From assembly GCA_031772625.1 (NCBI GenBank), contig CM062820.1, positions 315,860,783 through 315,924,782 on the forward strand: a stretch of 64,000 bases of DNA. Reading direction: 5' to 3'. Source of the stretch: Pinus tabuliformis. Its lineage: Eukaryota; Streptophyta; Pinopsida; Pinales; Pinaceae. Shown piece by piece: positions 21,401 to 33,293 of this stretch. Made by a program: the position numbers and the translations under genes. The notes under the pieces are model-generated. The model worked only from the letters and a program-made list of their open reading frames with translations. It made no database searches and was not told the origin of the DNA. Each line of letters begins with the position of its first letter. Position 1 is the stretch's first letter.

Positions 21401-22330
21401 CCCCTTCAAGTCAGAAAACTTTGTTGGAAATAAGTCCTGGTATTCATGTAGAAATTCAGCTACCTTATCTACTGTATCTTCATCCCAATAGTCACCAATG
21501 TTTGGTAATTTTGGTTCTGCCTTTGAACCAATGTTCACTTGCTTTATGCACACTGGTTGTGAAATATCAGGGATCTCCACACTAGGTCCCTCAACTTCAC
21601 ATTGTCCTTCTGATTTAGGGTAATTAATATTCCTCAGATCCTCATCAGCGTCTTCTATTATAAAATTGTAACATTCTAAAGCATGCTCCAACTAGGTACT
21701 CCAGTCAGGCTGTACCCACGTGATAGGTTCGACAAGCATTCGGAAGATTATTGCCTTAATCTCATAAAGCGCTTCATCAATGCAAGAAAACCCATCTTCA
21801 AAACTGAACATGAGAAAGAAAATTTCTTCCATCTCATCCCAGTCAGAGGTCCCATGTCGCAACTCTCTTTCTAAATACCAGTTCTTCAGGTTAACATCCA
21901 GAGTATGAACAAATATATGCACCCACTCAGGTTGAGATATTTCACCCCATGCCTTCGTCCACCGCATCAGATGTTCGCGCGAATCATCCTTTTGTATGTA
22001 TTTTTCAGTGAGTCGGGTGTTCGCATATCCAAATTGTAATCACATCATTCGACGATATTCCTTCCAATAAGCAAAGTTATCCTTGTACCTACCCCACCAT
22101 CTTGCAGGCCTAGCTCTTAATGCTAGATCCAAGGCCTGGAACGAATGTTCCTCTGGTACATCCCTTTCAACATGTTCAAGAAATATATTGACATCACCCA
22201 AACCATCATAATAGGGTAACTTATGTACCTCACTAGATACACAATGTAGCGATTTTGTAAGCCGATTACATCGCAGCGTAGAGACCTCCTGCAAACGATT
22301 TTTCTAGTTCTATAACTTTTCATCCGAGTC
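21401..22330 (-). pseudogene. E3 gag-like domain between protease and RT
   Basis: Open stretches 22294-22040, 21967-21692 and 21691-21401 give LPYYDGLGDVNIFLEHVERD, ALRARPARWWGRYKDNFAYW, then WTKAWGEISQPEWVHIFVHT and NWYLERELRHGTSDWDEMEE. The A-WW-...-W pattern and the following helices are those of retrotransposon gag (Retrotrans_gag type). The tail runs directly into RT (FLHEYQDLFPTKFSDLKGIV). It follows protease instead of preceding it; no zinc knuckle is seen. Confidence 0.7.
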
Positions 22331-22985
22331 TGATTAGCAGGAGCTGTCCTCCCAGATGATCCTTCCATCCGTAGTAGGATTGATCCAATCTTGATTCCAC
22401 AAAGTCAACTTATATATGTTCTCAATGTCATCATATTCATAAGAGTAAACATATGGTTCTATGTATTGCGAACCTTCAGCTGGATCCAACTGGAAAATTA
22501 CTCGAAGTTCGTTCTTCTCAAATACCATGCTTCACTTCTTTAATTTGATGATCGCATTCATGTCCAAAGCACAATCAATCCTGAGCAACATTGGGTATGG
22601 ATTACTATCATCAATGATTTCAATAACTTTGAAATCAGCCACTGCGCTTGCTCCTTCAATATCTACAGTTACTCCATGCAGGCGCCTCATTGGAATTATC
22701 TTCTGTGGATTTTCCATGCACAATTGAATTGGTGACCACTGCAACTTAGGCTTCCCCATACGTTCCCAAGTCTACTTCAGAAGTACATTAGCATCGGAGC
22801 CCAAGTCTAGGATTACCTGATCTATTTTGAAATCACCGATCTGTGCAGTCAGTCGCATCTCCCTACTGGTTCTTTTCTTGCTTTGGTTTACCTTATTGAC
22901 TACGCATTGTCCTCATAACAACTTCTCTTTGTAATCCAGGTGGATATTGGTGGCCACTTACCTATTCCACTTGGACCCCAACCAT
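22331..22985 (-). pseudogene. E3 aspartic protease region
   Basis: Minus-strand sequence near 22870-22800 reads TAQIGDFKIDQVILDLGSDA, a retropepsin flap and DxGS active site (DLGS). It continues WERMGKPKLQWSPIQL and DNSNPYPMLLRIDCALDMNA, then an acidic linker (VYSYEYDDIENIYKLTLWNQ). A stop lies after the active-site block. The 5' end of E3 is cut at 22986 by E6. It processes the polyprotein in particles. Confidence 0.75.
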
Positions 22986-23615
22986 TGTTTTGTCATTTTT
23001 TATTATTTATTTAAATATATATATTTTTAAAATTTTTAATTAGTTAATTAATTTTTTAATTTATTTTTTCAGTTTCCGTAATTGTAGCACAGTTTACTAT
23101 TTTTAGTAGTTTTTCGGGTCCTGAACTTCCGGAGCTATTTTGAGGCCCTGAACGATGTTTTTTTTGGAAATATTCCTATGAGAAATTTCATTGAAATCAC
23201 ATTTTTAGGCTTAGTCCTCGAAGAGATCTTTACAATGAGGTATCATGTGTATCAAATGGAGATAATATGACCAAGTTACGACCCTAGAAATTTGGCTGCC
23301 CAACTAACCCCAATGGGGCCCATAAACTCTTGGTGTTACATTTCCTCGGGTTAGGGTTTTGGTTGTTTAGGGGTTTCTCTTATTTTTCAATAATAAAAAT
23401 TCCCTTGAGCCTCATTGTGACTCAATTAAGAGGCATGTAGCCATCACATCTCTTCTCAGAGATAAGCTACCATTGCCTGAGCTAGTCTCATTTTCATTAT
23501 GTTTGTAAGCATATTTCATTATTTGATATTAATGAAAGGAAGTGTTATTTCTGTTGCATCTCTGTATTTATGGTTATATAGGTAATTTTTTGCGTTCCTG
23601 TTTAAATTCAGATCA
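22986..23615 (+). repeat. E6 5' LTR (ends tentative)
   Basis: About 630 bp, starting TGTTTTGTC and ending AAATTCAGATCA one base before the PBS. AT-rich first 80 bp (AATATATATATTTTTAAAA). No second copy in the window to fix the ends. Confidence 0.55.
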
Positions 23616-23616
23616 G

Positions 23617-23627
23617 TGGTATCAAAG
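23617..23627 (+). other. E6 primer-binding site
   Basis: TGGTATCAAAG, one mismatch from the initiator-Met PBS. Confidence 0.6.
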
Positions 23628-23746
23628 GGGTCTTCTCTTTCTCTATTTTTCTTTGCATGTGCCCAACGAAGTCGGGATATAAGGAGTTAGGGCTTGAATT
23701 GGTCGAACCTTTGCAAGACCAGCCATGTAAATCCCAATGGCATCCC

Positions 23747-24617
23747 ATGGGGGAAGAAAATAAAGACGAGGGAGCATGATATCCCATCAAAATATTTCTC
23801 GAGGAGGCCCTCAAGAAACAAAGGAAGACGATGATGGATAACTTTTCCCAGATCCTTCAACGATTGCCGACTGATGGCACATCCACATCCAACAGCCACT
23901 CTGGAGGCTCCACACCTTTTAAGGTACAAATAAACTTTGACATTCCCATATTTGAGAGCAAAATAGATGTAGACTTCATGGATAAATGGTTGAATCTTCT
24001 AGAAGGATATTTTTCTATTCATGATTTTTCTAGTCGGGACAATATTACTTTTTCTCTTCTCAAAGCCACCCCCCACGTCAAGGACTAGTGGGAAACCTAT
24101 TGTGAGCAGAAAGATGAAAGTACTACCTCACAATTTTCAGCTGCTTCCACTTGGAATCCATTCCAGGACACCATCAAGGAGAAGTACTTCCCTGTTGGGA
24201 GCTACGAGGACAAATACATAAAGTGGACCATGCTACAGTAGGGAAGGGATGAAGATGTGCCAAAGTTTACCAATTATTTTCATACCCTTCACACGAAATT
24301 GGGTATCAAGGATTCTAAGAAACATTTGGTACTCAAGTACCATGAGTTCCTACATAGATAAATTCAGGACGAGATGGAGTTCCTAGGCATCTCCTCGCTC
24401 AGCACAGCGTACCAATACATCGTCAAGATCGAGCAAAAGTTTAAACAGAAGAAGTGAGACTTTGGATTTGCGAATCCAAAGCAAGGGAAAGGTGCCACCA
24501 AACCACAGAACAAAGGACAAAGTCAAGGCAGGACATTCTACGACAACCCACCAAGGCCACAAGAAAAGGACAACACTGTGAAGCCGAAGAAGGACATGGG
24601 AAAGTGGTGTGAGTTCA
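23747..24617 (+). pseudogene. E6 Ty3 gag, cut by E7
   Basis: ATG 23747 is in frame with the long open part. FKVQINFDIPIFESKIDVDF and WLNLLEGYFSIHDFSSRDNI match the capsid N-terminal block; after a stop come STWNPFQDTIKEKYFPVGSY, TLHTKLGIKDSKKHLVLKYH and a basic tail. It breaks off at KKDMGKWCEF, the start of the zinc-knuckle region, exactly where the E7 LTR begins. Stops in frame (near 23780, 24087, 24239, 24358, 24456), so inactive. Confidence 0.8.
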
Positions 24618-25656
24618 TGTTACACCAGACAATTCCTCTAGCAGACAAGAGTGATCTCCCTATATCCTAAATGCAAACTAGAAACAATCATGACAAATGA
24701 ACTGACTCTTTCCCTAAGTTGAACTTATCTGAATTACAAGAAGTCTAACTAATGGATAGACCTCTTACTGGTTTCACGAAATTCCTGATGAAGATCCCTG
24801 GTTGTGATTTGATGCAACTCTTCAGTGCTTGGTAGAACCTACAAAAATAAACCATGGAAAGGATCAAAAGCACATGTGATATAGTAATTCAAACAACTTA
24901 GCCTAATGATCAAGGAAATTAGGGATTGAAATTGCCTTAATGAACATAATAAACAATTGCAAACTATTCATCGTTCACCAAAGACAAAATCAATGGGAGA
25001 AAGTGCTCATTTGTATTAATCATAAGATAAGAGGAACCTTACCACCTTTGCCTTGATGACATGAGGTCCCTTCCAAATGCCTTCAATTTCCTCCTTAGAT
25101 AACAAGCTCTCCAATCTCAAACTAACAACATAAGTCTGTATTCTCGGAATTCTGACCTCTTTCATCCCCCAACCCTCTAGTCCTTTTATAGATCAAAGAG
25201 GGGGAAGTTTCAAATCCCTAAGAAGAAGATGAACCTCCTTTAGTGAAGGATTAGGTTACCATGAGAAAAGGGATGGAGATGCACCTTCTGAGGGTTATAG
25301 TTTGAATAGTCATCACCTGGAAGCTTTCAGTTGGGAAATATTCGACCAACTATGTTTCTAGAATGTACTTTTTATTTTTACTTTCTAGAATTCACCTGTG
25401 CGAGTTTATAGTTACAGACAGAGCGCAGCTCTGCACTGTTCTTAGAGTAAATTTCAGCGCATGCGTGGGAAACACTAGACAAATCAGTGTAGGTGGAACT
25501 TAACAAGGTGTGAGACCTATTTGACACAAATTTCTCATGGAATTTAACATATTTTGAGTTGTTGGACTTCTAAGGGAGTTGGTTTCAACATGTTCACGAA
25601 GGGCAATAATATCCATAAATTGATCAAGTGTCATGGCGACAAATTGACATGTAACA
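24618..25656 (-). repeat. E7 3' LTR
   Basis: 1039 bp with perfect 7-bp terminal inverted repeats (TGTTACA...TGTAACA), sitting inside E6 gag. The target flank is GTTCA (24613-24617); the partner lies outside the window. A PPT follows on the internal side, as in E8. Confidence 0.8.
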
Positions 25657-25671
25657 TATTGCCCCCTAAAG
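25657..25671 (-). other. E7 polypurine tract
   Basis: Minus-strand ACTTTAGGGGGCAATA next to the LTR, nearly the same as E8 and E9 (TTTAGGGGGCAAC). Confidence 0.8.
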
Positions 25672-25769
25672 TGCAAAGTCTAAAAAATAAGTTTAAAAGA
25701 TTGAAGCGCTTTATCATTCCGAGGATCAGATCAAAGGATGGTCGGAGATCTGCAAGGAGAATTCAAGGG

Positions 25770-27689
<1,920 letters not shown>

Positions 27690-28019
27690 ATCATGCGTCG
27701 TTTCCTCCAGGTAGAAGATCTTTCCATAACTTAGCTTTCTATCTGTTTATTTTTTCATTTTAAGCTTGCATTTGGTTTTTTGGGACAAATATTTGTCCAA
27801 AAATGCGCCCTTGGCCCTATGTGAGTTTTGATCAATCAGCCTGAGTGGAATTCTGTTGGAAATTTCCACGCAGCTACACCTTGTCCATAAAAGGGAGGCC
27901 GTGCAGGCGCCGAGGGCCATTTTTAAAACAAACTTTGGGCCCAAAAACATGAAATGAATTTCAAGAAAGATTCTAACTGCTTTAAAATGGTCATTTTAGG
28001 TCATTTTGCTTGCTCAAAA

Positions 28020-29220
28020 ATGGAATGGAGGGAGAGAGAGCATGAAGCCAATGATGTGGTTGCTTTGGCGGATTTGGCCACTTTGCAGGCTCTCAGGAAT
28101 TGCAGCCTCCTGAAATACTAGCTAATCCCTGGGATGAAAGCCCAGGTAGATTTGATGACATGGTTGGTGAGGACTTGGAATGTCCAGGAACAATGTTTCA
28201 TGATTGCTGATTATCGCCTTATCGTTGATGCCAATGACATATATTTCCTAACTAGGTTATCTCATCGAGGAGTTGATCTTTCAATTTTTGGATTGAGAGC
28301 AGGGCGAGACACTACTGATGGATTCTTATGACACTTTTGCAAGGATGCACCACCCAAATATGGATTGATTGGCATTCATTCCATCGAACTTTTACCCTTT
28401 AGGACCATTTTTTTCACTGTTTGTAAACTATGTGGTAGCGCTACACTCCATCTTGCCACACAGGCATAAATGAAGATGACTATGGAATGTTGGGAGTCCA
28501 CGGTATACAACTAGTGTGAGGTAGTAGTGGTAAATATGAAGGGACAACTAAATAGGTGCAAGAATGGTAAACTGAAAATTTTTGGTTATGGTGCCATTTT
28601 AGTTGCTTTTTCCCTAGAAAGGGTTCCTATTCTTCTGCCATAGTAGATTCGGACAGATAAGGGGGGTTCGAGGGATCCAAGTTTGATGAGGTGGGTTGCA
28701 CTGATGGCACGCCATGGTGGTGATGGTCCTGTAGTGAGGTATACGACAAAGTTTTTTTACTGACTAAGCGAGCATATTGTTTCGATCAAGGACTTTCCAT
28801 ATGTTGGGATAGATTACAGAGGTGACCTTGATATCCCACTTCTAGCCAGGGATCAATGGGGTGATCTAGGTAAGATTTTCTCATTTGGGCACATTTTCAA
28901 AGTTTTTTTATCTTCAGAGGTTAATTTTTCGAAATGTATGTGCAGATGTGGGTCCAACTTGACTAGTTGGGATGAGACGGTACAATAGGTGAGAGGAGCA
29001 TCCTATGGTTTCCGCGATAGTGAACCCAAATGCAAATGACATCTTGATAGAGTTGGAGCACAACCTTGAGAGGTTTACTGGCAACATCCCAGAGAGTAGA
29101 TTTGATGACATTTCACGCGCCTATCAAAGGCACGTACTTGGGGTTCCCGGGCTGCTCAGACGTTTTCTACGTCAAGTTTCTCATGCTATCGTGTGTTATC
29201 ATGAGCATCACCATGCCTAG
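28020..29220 (+). pseudogene. E7 antisense plant-mobile-domain-like gene, decayed
   Basis: Runs against the element strand. ATG 28020 starts MEWREREHEANDVVALADLA, aligning with the E8 copy (TWREREHEEEDMIALHDPVT). An in-frame stop follows KY at about 28120; then DANDIYFLTRLSHRGVDLSI aligns with the E8 YFLTGLSRRG block, with further breaks. An intron at 28870-28945 (GTAAG...TGTGCAG, 76 bp) is in the same codon as the E8 intron, and the last exon ends CYHEHHHA. A 5' splice site CCTCCAG/GTAGAA at 27710/27711 matches the 5' UTR intron of E8. No longer translatable. Confidence 0.72.
28870..28945 (+). other. Intron in E7 antisense gene
   Basis: GTAAGATTTTC to ATGTATGTGCAG, 76 bp, with a T-rich middle. 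Removing it joins QWGDL to DVGPT, as in E8 (QWGAI to DVGPV). Confidence 0.75.
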
Positions 29221-29399
29221 CTGTTCTAGTTTCTAGCACCATTTTTGATCTTTGGTGTCATTACTATTTGGAAAACAAAATGTCACGGGGCCTTATGTAC
29301 TCGTATGACATATTTTGTAGACACACCCAAACTCTATTTTAATGAAAAATATGCTACTTTTATCTATGCTTATCTTGATCAATGAATGAATGAATATTG

Positions 29400-29624
29400 T
29401 TTTTAATTTACAAATGTTGCGAATGTCTATTTAACACATGATTCGCCAATGTATCTGTCAATGTGTTTAAATATTTTGGAATGTGTTGATATTTGATATA
29501 TGGACTCATAAAAACATCTTAATATGGTTGGAATCCTTACTGAATAGACACCATTTAAATGTAATACTACGAGCTGTGAATCTAACCTAAGGATCAAATG
29601 GCAGATACCAAATGTGATGGCATC
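29400..29624 (-). pseudogene. E7 archaeal-type RNase H, C-terminal part
   Basis: Minus-strand ITFGICHLILRLDSQLVVLH then LNGVYSVRIPTILRCFY aligns with residues of the E8 copy (RLIVKLDSQLVILQLNGIYF). Joined to 44735-44943 by removing E8, whose TSD GCATC lies at the break. Contains the third catalytic aspartate (RLDSQLV). Broken downstream. Confidence 0.78.
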
Positions 29625-30726
29625 TGTTGTGGGGAAAAATGCCTATGCAGGACGATCCTATCCACCTAAGGTGTGACAGTACCTTAGCAACAAACGAATA
29701 CAGCTACTTCGGTTTCTTCCTTTATGAAATATGAAAGAGAGGAGATTGGTAGACTTACCGTTATCTTCCGGTTGTCCCTCGATCTAGATCCTCTCCTCTT
29801 TGGGTGTCCACAGCTACTTGCCTCCTCGCTCGCTCAAGAGAGCAGCTACTCGATTCCCACGAGATCACAAGAGAACAGCTACCTGTGACAAGAGAACAAC
29901 TACTTGCGACAAGAGAAGGACACAACACAAAGGCAAATATACATATTCATAAATGATTCAGGATTAGAAGTAAATCAAATATACTAATGCAAATCATACA
30001 AAATACACCAGCATATAGGAAAGAACCAAGAAGCTTTATTGATTGATAAACAAGGTTCAGGAAGAGATACAACCCATAGGGCTCCAACCCAGCATCTCCT
30101 TCCCAGCAGAATGGAATTCCTTCTTCAGTTCCCTTCAAAGCATAAACACCCAATGATCCAACCTCAAACCAACAACAATTCTTTGCAATCACAAAATTCC
30201 AGCCTCCCTTGACCTCATGGAGAGAGATCTATATATAGGAGTTTTGGAGAGAGGATGAGTCAGCTTGAGGCTGGTATGAAACTGACTAGTGTCCTCTCCC
30301 ACTTCAGTTCTTGAGTCCACTTGGAGGTTCTTGCTTCCACTTGGAGATTTGGAACCTCTTACTCATCACCAGTCGAATTCCTTGATGCAAGTGTCATTTT
30401 GGAAGCTTCCTGAGTATTGACACCTTGAGAAATGAGCTTGCCACTTGTCCAGTTACGCTCAGCGCAGGTAGCCTTTGTTGTAGTTGACATTCAACGCAGG
30501 TAGACAGTGGAGCAGTTGACATTCAGCGCAGATGCTCAGTGGAGCAGTTGACATGATCCAGAATTGGCTTGTTTTTGAGTGTTTTCAGGTGGAGAACTTT
30601 TGTGAATTGCTGTGGTTTGCTGGCCTTGTTCCTCTAGGGGTAGGAACAACATGTTTAGGGACTTTAGATCCCTTGATTATTGACATTTCATGCGCAGTGA
30701 TGCAAGGCACAAAAATGTCTATAACA
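29625..30726 (-). repeat. E8 3' LTR
   Basis: 1102 bp, TGTTGTGGGGAAAA to TGTCTATAACA. Minus-strand TATA at 30230-30237 and AATAAA at 30035-30040 bound a likely R region. Carries copies of TTGACATTCAACGCAGGTAG (30484-30503) and a short tandem CAAGAGAACAGCTAC repeat (29832-29927). Confidence 0.95.
29832..29927. repeat. Short tandem repeat in E8 LTR (U5)
   Basis: Four degenerate copies of CAAGAGAACAGCTAC spaced about 22-30 bp. The same array is in the 5' LTR near 43840-43935. Confidence 0.75.
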
Positions 30727-30739
30727 GTTGCCCCCTAAA
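30727..30739 (-). other. E8 polypurine tract
   Basis: Minus-strand TTTAGGGGGCAAC immediately upstream of the 3' LTR. Confidence 0.88.
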
Positions 30740-32870
30740 GTATGAGGCCGTTTATCGGGTGAAATGCTTTATCCAGGAGGGTCCGAAGTTCATCCATTTG
30801 CTGGGAGGAGACCTGTAATAAGATACAATACAATACATTATGATTCATACTGCTTTCATGATCTAGCTGAGGCGGGCATTCCCATGCTCAGCTTTATAAA
30901 TTCATTTTGGTACATAGAACAGACGACCGTCTGATGGTAGACTGATAATTCTGGCGAAACTATCATCCTTTGAGTAGGATGATCATCTGCTGCAATGATG
31001 TACATGTCAAATGTCTTTATTTTTCCTGAATATATATCGCAGCCCGGATGGATGAAACTAGATCCGGGGTCTTCAAACTCGTTCGATCTTCACTCTAAGT
31101 ACAAGTCGATCCATGTGAGAAATGCGCTGAAGTCGAACATGGAAAGACATCGCTTGATTACCGGTCAATGATGTAAACCGTTAACAAGCGTGAGAGGAAT
31201 CACCGATAATGATAATGACCCTCAAGGTACTGCAGTACAATTCACGTGGTGTGAATAAAGGACTTGGCGTCGAACACCACGCAAAATCTCCTGGTCGAAG
31301 GTCATTGATGTATACCTGTCGCCGGAAGTGAGAAACTTGCCATTGAGGCATGCAAGCTTCAAAGTACTGAAGGGGTTGTTCCTAGATCAACTTCTTGGAT
31401 AATGAGCTGATGTCGACAAGAAGCGATCCGTCAAAGGAGGGCCTTAATGAATCCCACATCAGTGACACGGAACGGAGCTAATGATTTTAATGGAGGTGAA
31501 AACAATCTGTGACATATGATTCAGGGTGGCGGTCATGAATGGATGAAGGATAATGTATGGCAGTGGATGGGACCTGGTTGACTCTTTCTGAACGACTTCT
31601 CTTGAACATATGGCGACACTGATGCGATGGATTGGTAGCATTACCCCAAGTATGGACGGTATGGCGAGACCATGGTGATGTGACCGGTGAATGAAACAAC
31701 CCAACCCGATTGTGGTACGGAAGAAAAGTGTCATGTTCAAGAGCAACCTGCTACCATCAAAGCTTTCTTGATTTTTCCCAATTTTTCCCCAGTCATTGCT
31801 GACCAGTACCTCTTTATTTTTGTCAAGCTTGAGGAGGATAACATATGCTTGTTCTATAACCTGCCCTTCGGGCAAGCCCAACGCTATGTTTTAACGAGCC
31901 TAGCGACAGTGAAACTCATTCTCGTCTAAAGACAAGTTTGTCGCTATTTAATGATTTTAACGAGTCTAACGACAAGGAAAACTCAGTCCTTTTCATTTTT
32001 AGAGAGTCTGAAAAGGTACATAAAGTTAACTCCAAAATTCCTTTTTCGTCATCTAATCCCTTAAGTCCGAAAAAGTATAAAACAATACAGAAGGGATGAG
32101 TTTTCGATAGTTTTAACGAGCCGAATAAAACAAGCGCTCGATCTTTTTTGTGCAATAATCCCTCAGGTCCAAAAAAGATTAAAATCTAGAGGAGGGATAG
32201 CTCTTCCGGTCGTTTAACGAGCTGGAAGGCCAAAACTCGGCAATCTTTTCATATTTTCTGAGTCAATAGAAAAGAGCTTAAAGAAGACTCGTCTTTCGAG
32301 GAACGAGTGATGAACAGGGTTAGCAGCTGATTCCAGGTACAGGTTAGAATTTTCCAATCACGGCAGTGTCACAAGGATGGCTAGGTGAAATCACTCTTCG
32401 CAGCTGTTCCTCAAAATGGGCAAACAATCATATGGAGGTGAACGATCGGCCAAATGAAAAGTGGAGGTGACGGTACACAAACACGACCAAGGCTTTTATG
32501 GTTGATCAGGTTACATACTCAATAGTTATTTACCGGGATGGGTTCATTTTTTAACGAGCTTGAATGCACCAAAACACTGCTCGATCTTATGTTTATTTTT
32601 TAACGAGCATGAACTATGTGCTAAAACTGCTCGGATCTTGCGTTTATTTTTTAACGAGCATGAACTTTATGCAAAAACTGCTCGATTATATGGTCAAATT
32701 TTGATTTTTTACCATTACTAGCTTTTCTCTTTTCAAGGACAGTACTGCATTTTCAATTGCTGCATCAAACTTAGTTAGAAATACATAACATGAGATAAAA
32801 ACCCTAATATTTTGCTTTGAACTATGTAAAAATCCATTAAAAAGTGTTTTTACCTCTCATTTTACCATTT
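30740..32870 (-). other. E8 trailer with stem-loop array
   Basis: 2.1 kb between the PPT and the antisense gene, no ORF of note. From 31870 to 32690 it holds at least ten stem-loops whose loops contain TTTTAACGAGYC or close variants (AGAGAGTCT, CTGAGTC) while their stems differ. Examples: CGCTA/TAGCG 31882-31905, TTGTCG/CGACAA 31938-31975, CCTTTTC/GAAAAGG 31988-32016, CTTTTTCG/CGAAAAAG 32041-32075, ATCTTTTTTG/CAAAAAAGAT 32141-32179, CTTCC/GGAAG 32203-32228, TCTTTTC/GAAAAGA 32244-32275, GCTCG/CGAGC 32581-32610. Related trailers occur in E7 and E9. Confidence 0.75.
32799..32807 (+). promoter_or_regulatory. Telobox-like motif upstream of antisense gene
   Basis: AAACCCTAA, about 180 bp before the 5' splice site of the antisense gene's leader; a second copy, AAACCCTAG, is at 32987-32995. 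Telobox motifs are common in plant promoters; the role here is inference. No clear TATA box was found. Confidence 0.4.
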
Positions 32871-32977
32871 CATTTGAACTTGGTTTGTTGGAGCTTTAGA
32901 GGTGCCTCTTCCTTCTTGATTTTCATCAGCTGATTCTGGGAGATTCTGCGGACGATTTTCGGCGCCGTCTGGACCAG

Positions 32978-33278
32978 GTAGGAGCTAAACCCTAGCTCTT
33001 TCTTTTCATGGTTTCCTTTTCCCATTCTGTGCCTGTTTTCCTGTTCTCCTGAGCCCCTGGGGTTTTGCTAGGGCGCTCTGCCATCAGCGCAGGCAGTCCA
33101 TTCGAAACCTGCGTTGAATGTCAAGCTGCCTTAAGGCAGTTTGACCTTCAACGCAGGTAGGACACTTGCCAATTGCGTTGATCATAGAAAAGCAGTTCTA
33201 TTGCACAGTTTTTGATGAAATTTTCGCCAGTTTCTCATCAAATCCAGGATCTTACTCATTCTCTTGTTTGTTTTGCAG
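32978..33278 (+). other. 5' UTR intron of E8 antisense gene
   Basis: Predicted from GACCAG/GTAGGAGC at 32977/32978 and TTTGTTTTGCAG/GAAC ending 33278; the start codon follows 15 bases later. The donor is conserved in E7 (CCTCCAG/GTAGAA). It contains the 52-nt inverted repeat at 33107-33158. Confidence 0.6.
33107..33158. repeat. 52-nt near-perfect inverted repeat
   Basis: Two 26-nt arms with two mismatches and no loop: ACCTGCGTTGAA... mirrored by ...TTCAACGCAGGT, with the palindrome CTGCCTTAAGGCAG at the centre bar one base. It is built from the CAACGCAGGTAG motif found in the E8 LTRs and leader. Confidence 0.9.
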
Positions 33279-33293
33279 GAACTTTTGAGCAAA

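Larger units (their letters stand above)
6600..22985 (-). mobile_element. E3: old Ty3 element, split by E4s and E4
   Basis: Minus-strand remains in segments 6600-7060, 7633-8382 and 16912-22985. Reading right to left: protease (22985-22532), gag-like domain (about 22330-21692), RT, RNase H, integrase (to about 19090), then a long extra ORF ending in a coiled coil near 6686. All parts carry stops and frameshifts, so it is inactive. The upstream end is cut by E6 at 22986, and no LTR of its own can be placed in the window. The order protease-gag-RT and the post-integrase ORF set it apart from standard chromoviruses. Confidence 0.8.
22986..24617 (+). mobile_element. E6: Ty3 element, 5' part only, inserted in E3
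   Basis: A likely LTR from TGTTTTGTCATT (22986) to about 23615, a Met-type PBS at 23617, then gag on the plus strand to 24617, where E7 interrupts it. The E3 protease reading frame stops at the left edge, supporting an insertion with target ACCAT (22981-22985). The rest of E6 lies beyond E7, outside the window. LTR ends are less certain than for the other elements. Confidence 0.65.

Noticed and set aside
29947-30192. 81-codon minus-strand frame present in both E8 LTRs (also 43955-44200), with a hydrophobic C-terminus
   Set aside because: Identical by LTR duplication, no family match, and it spans the R/U5 part of the LTR. Treated as chance.
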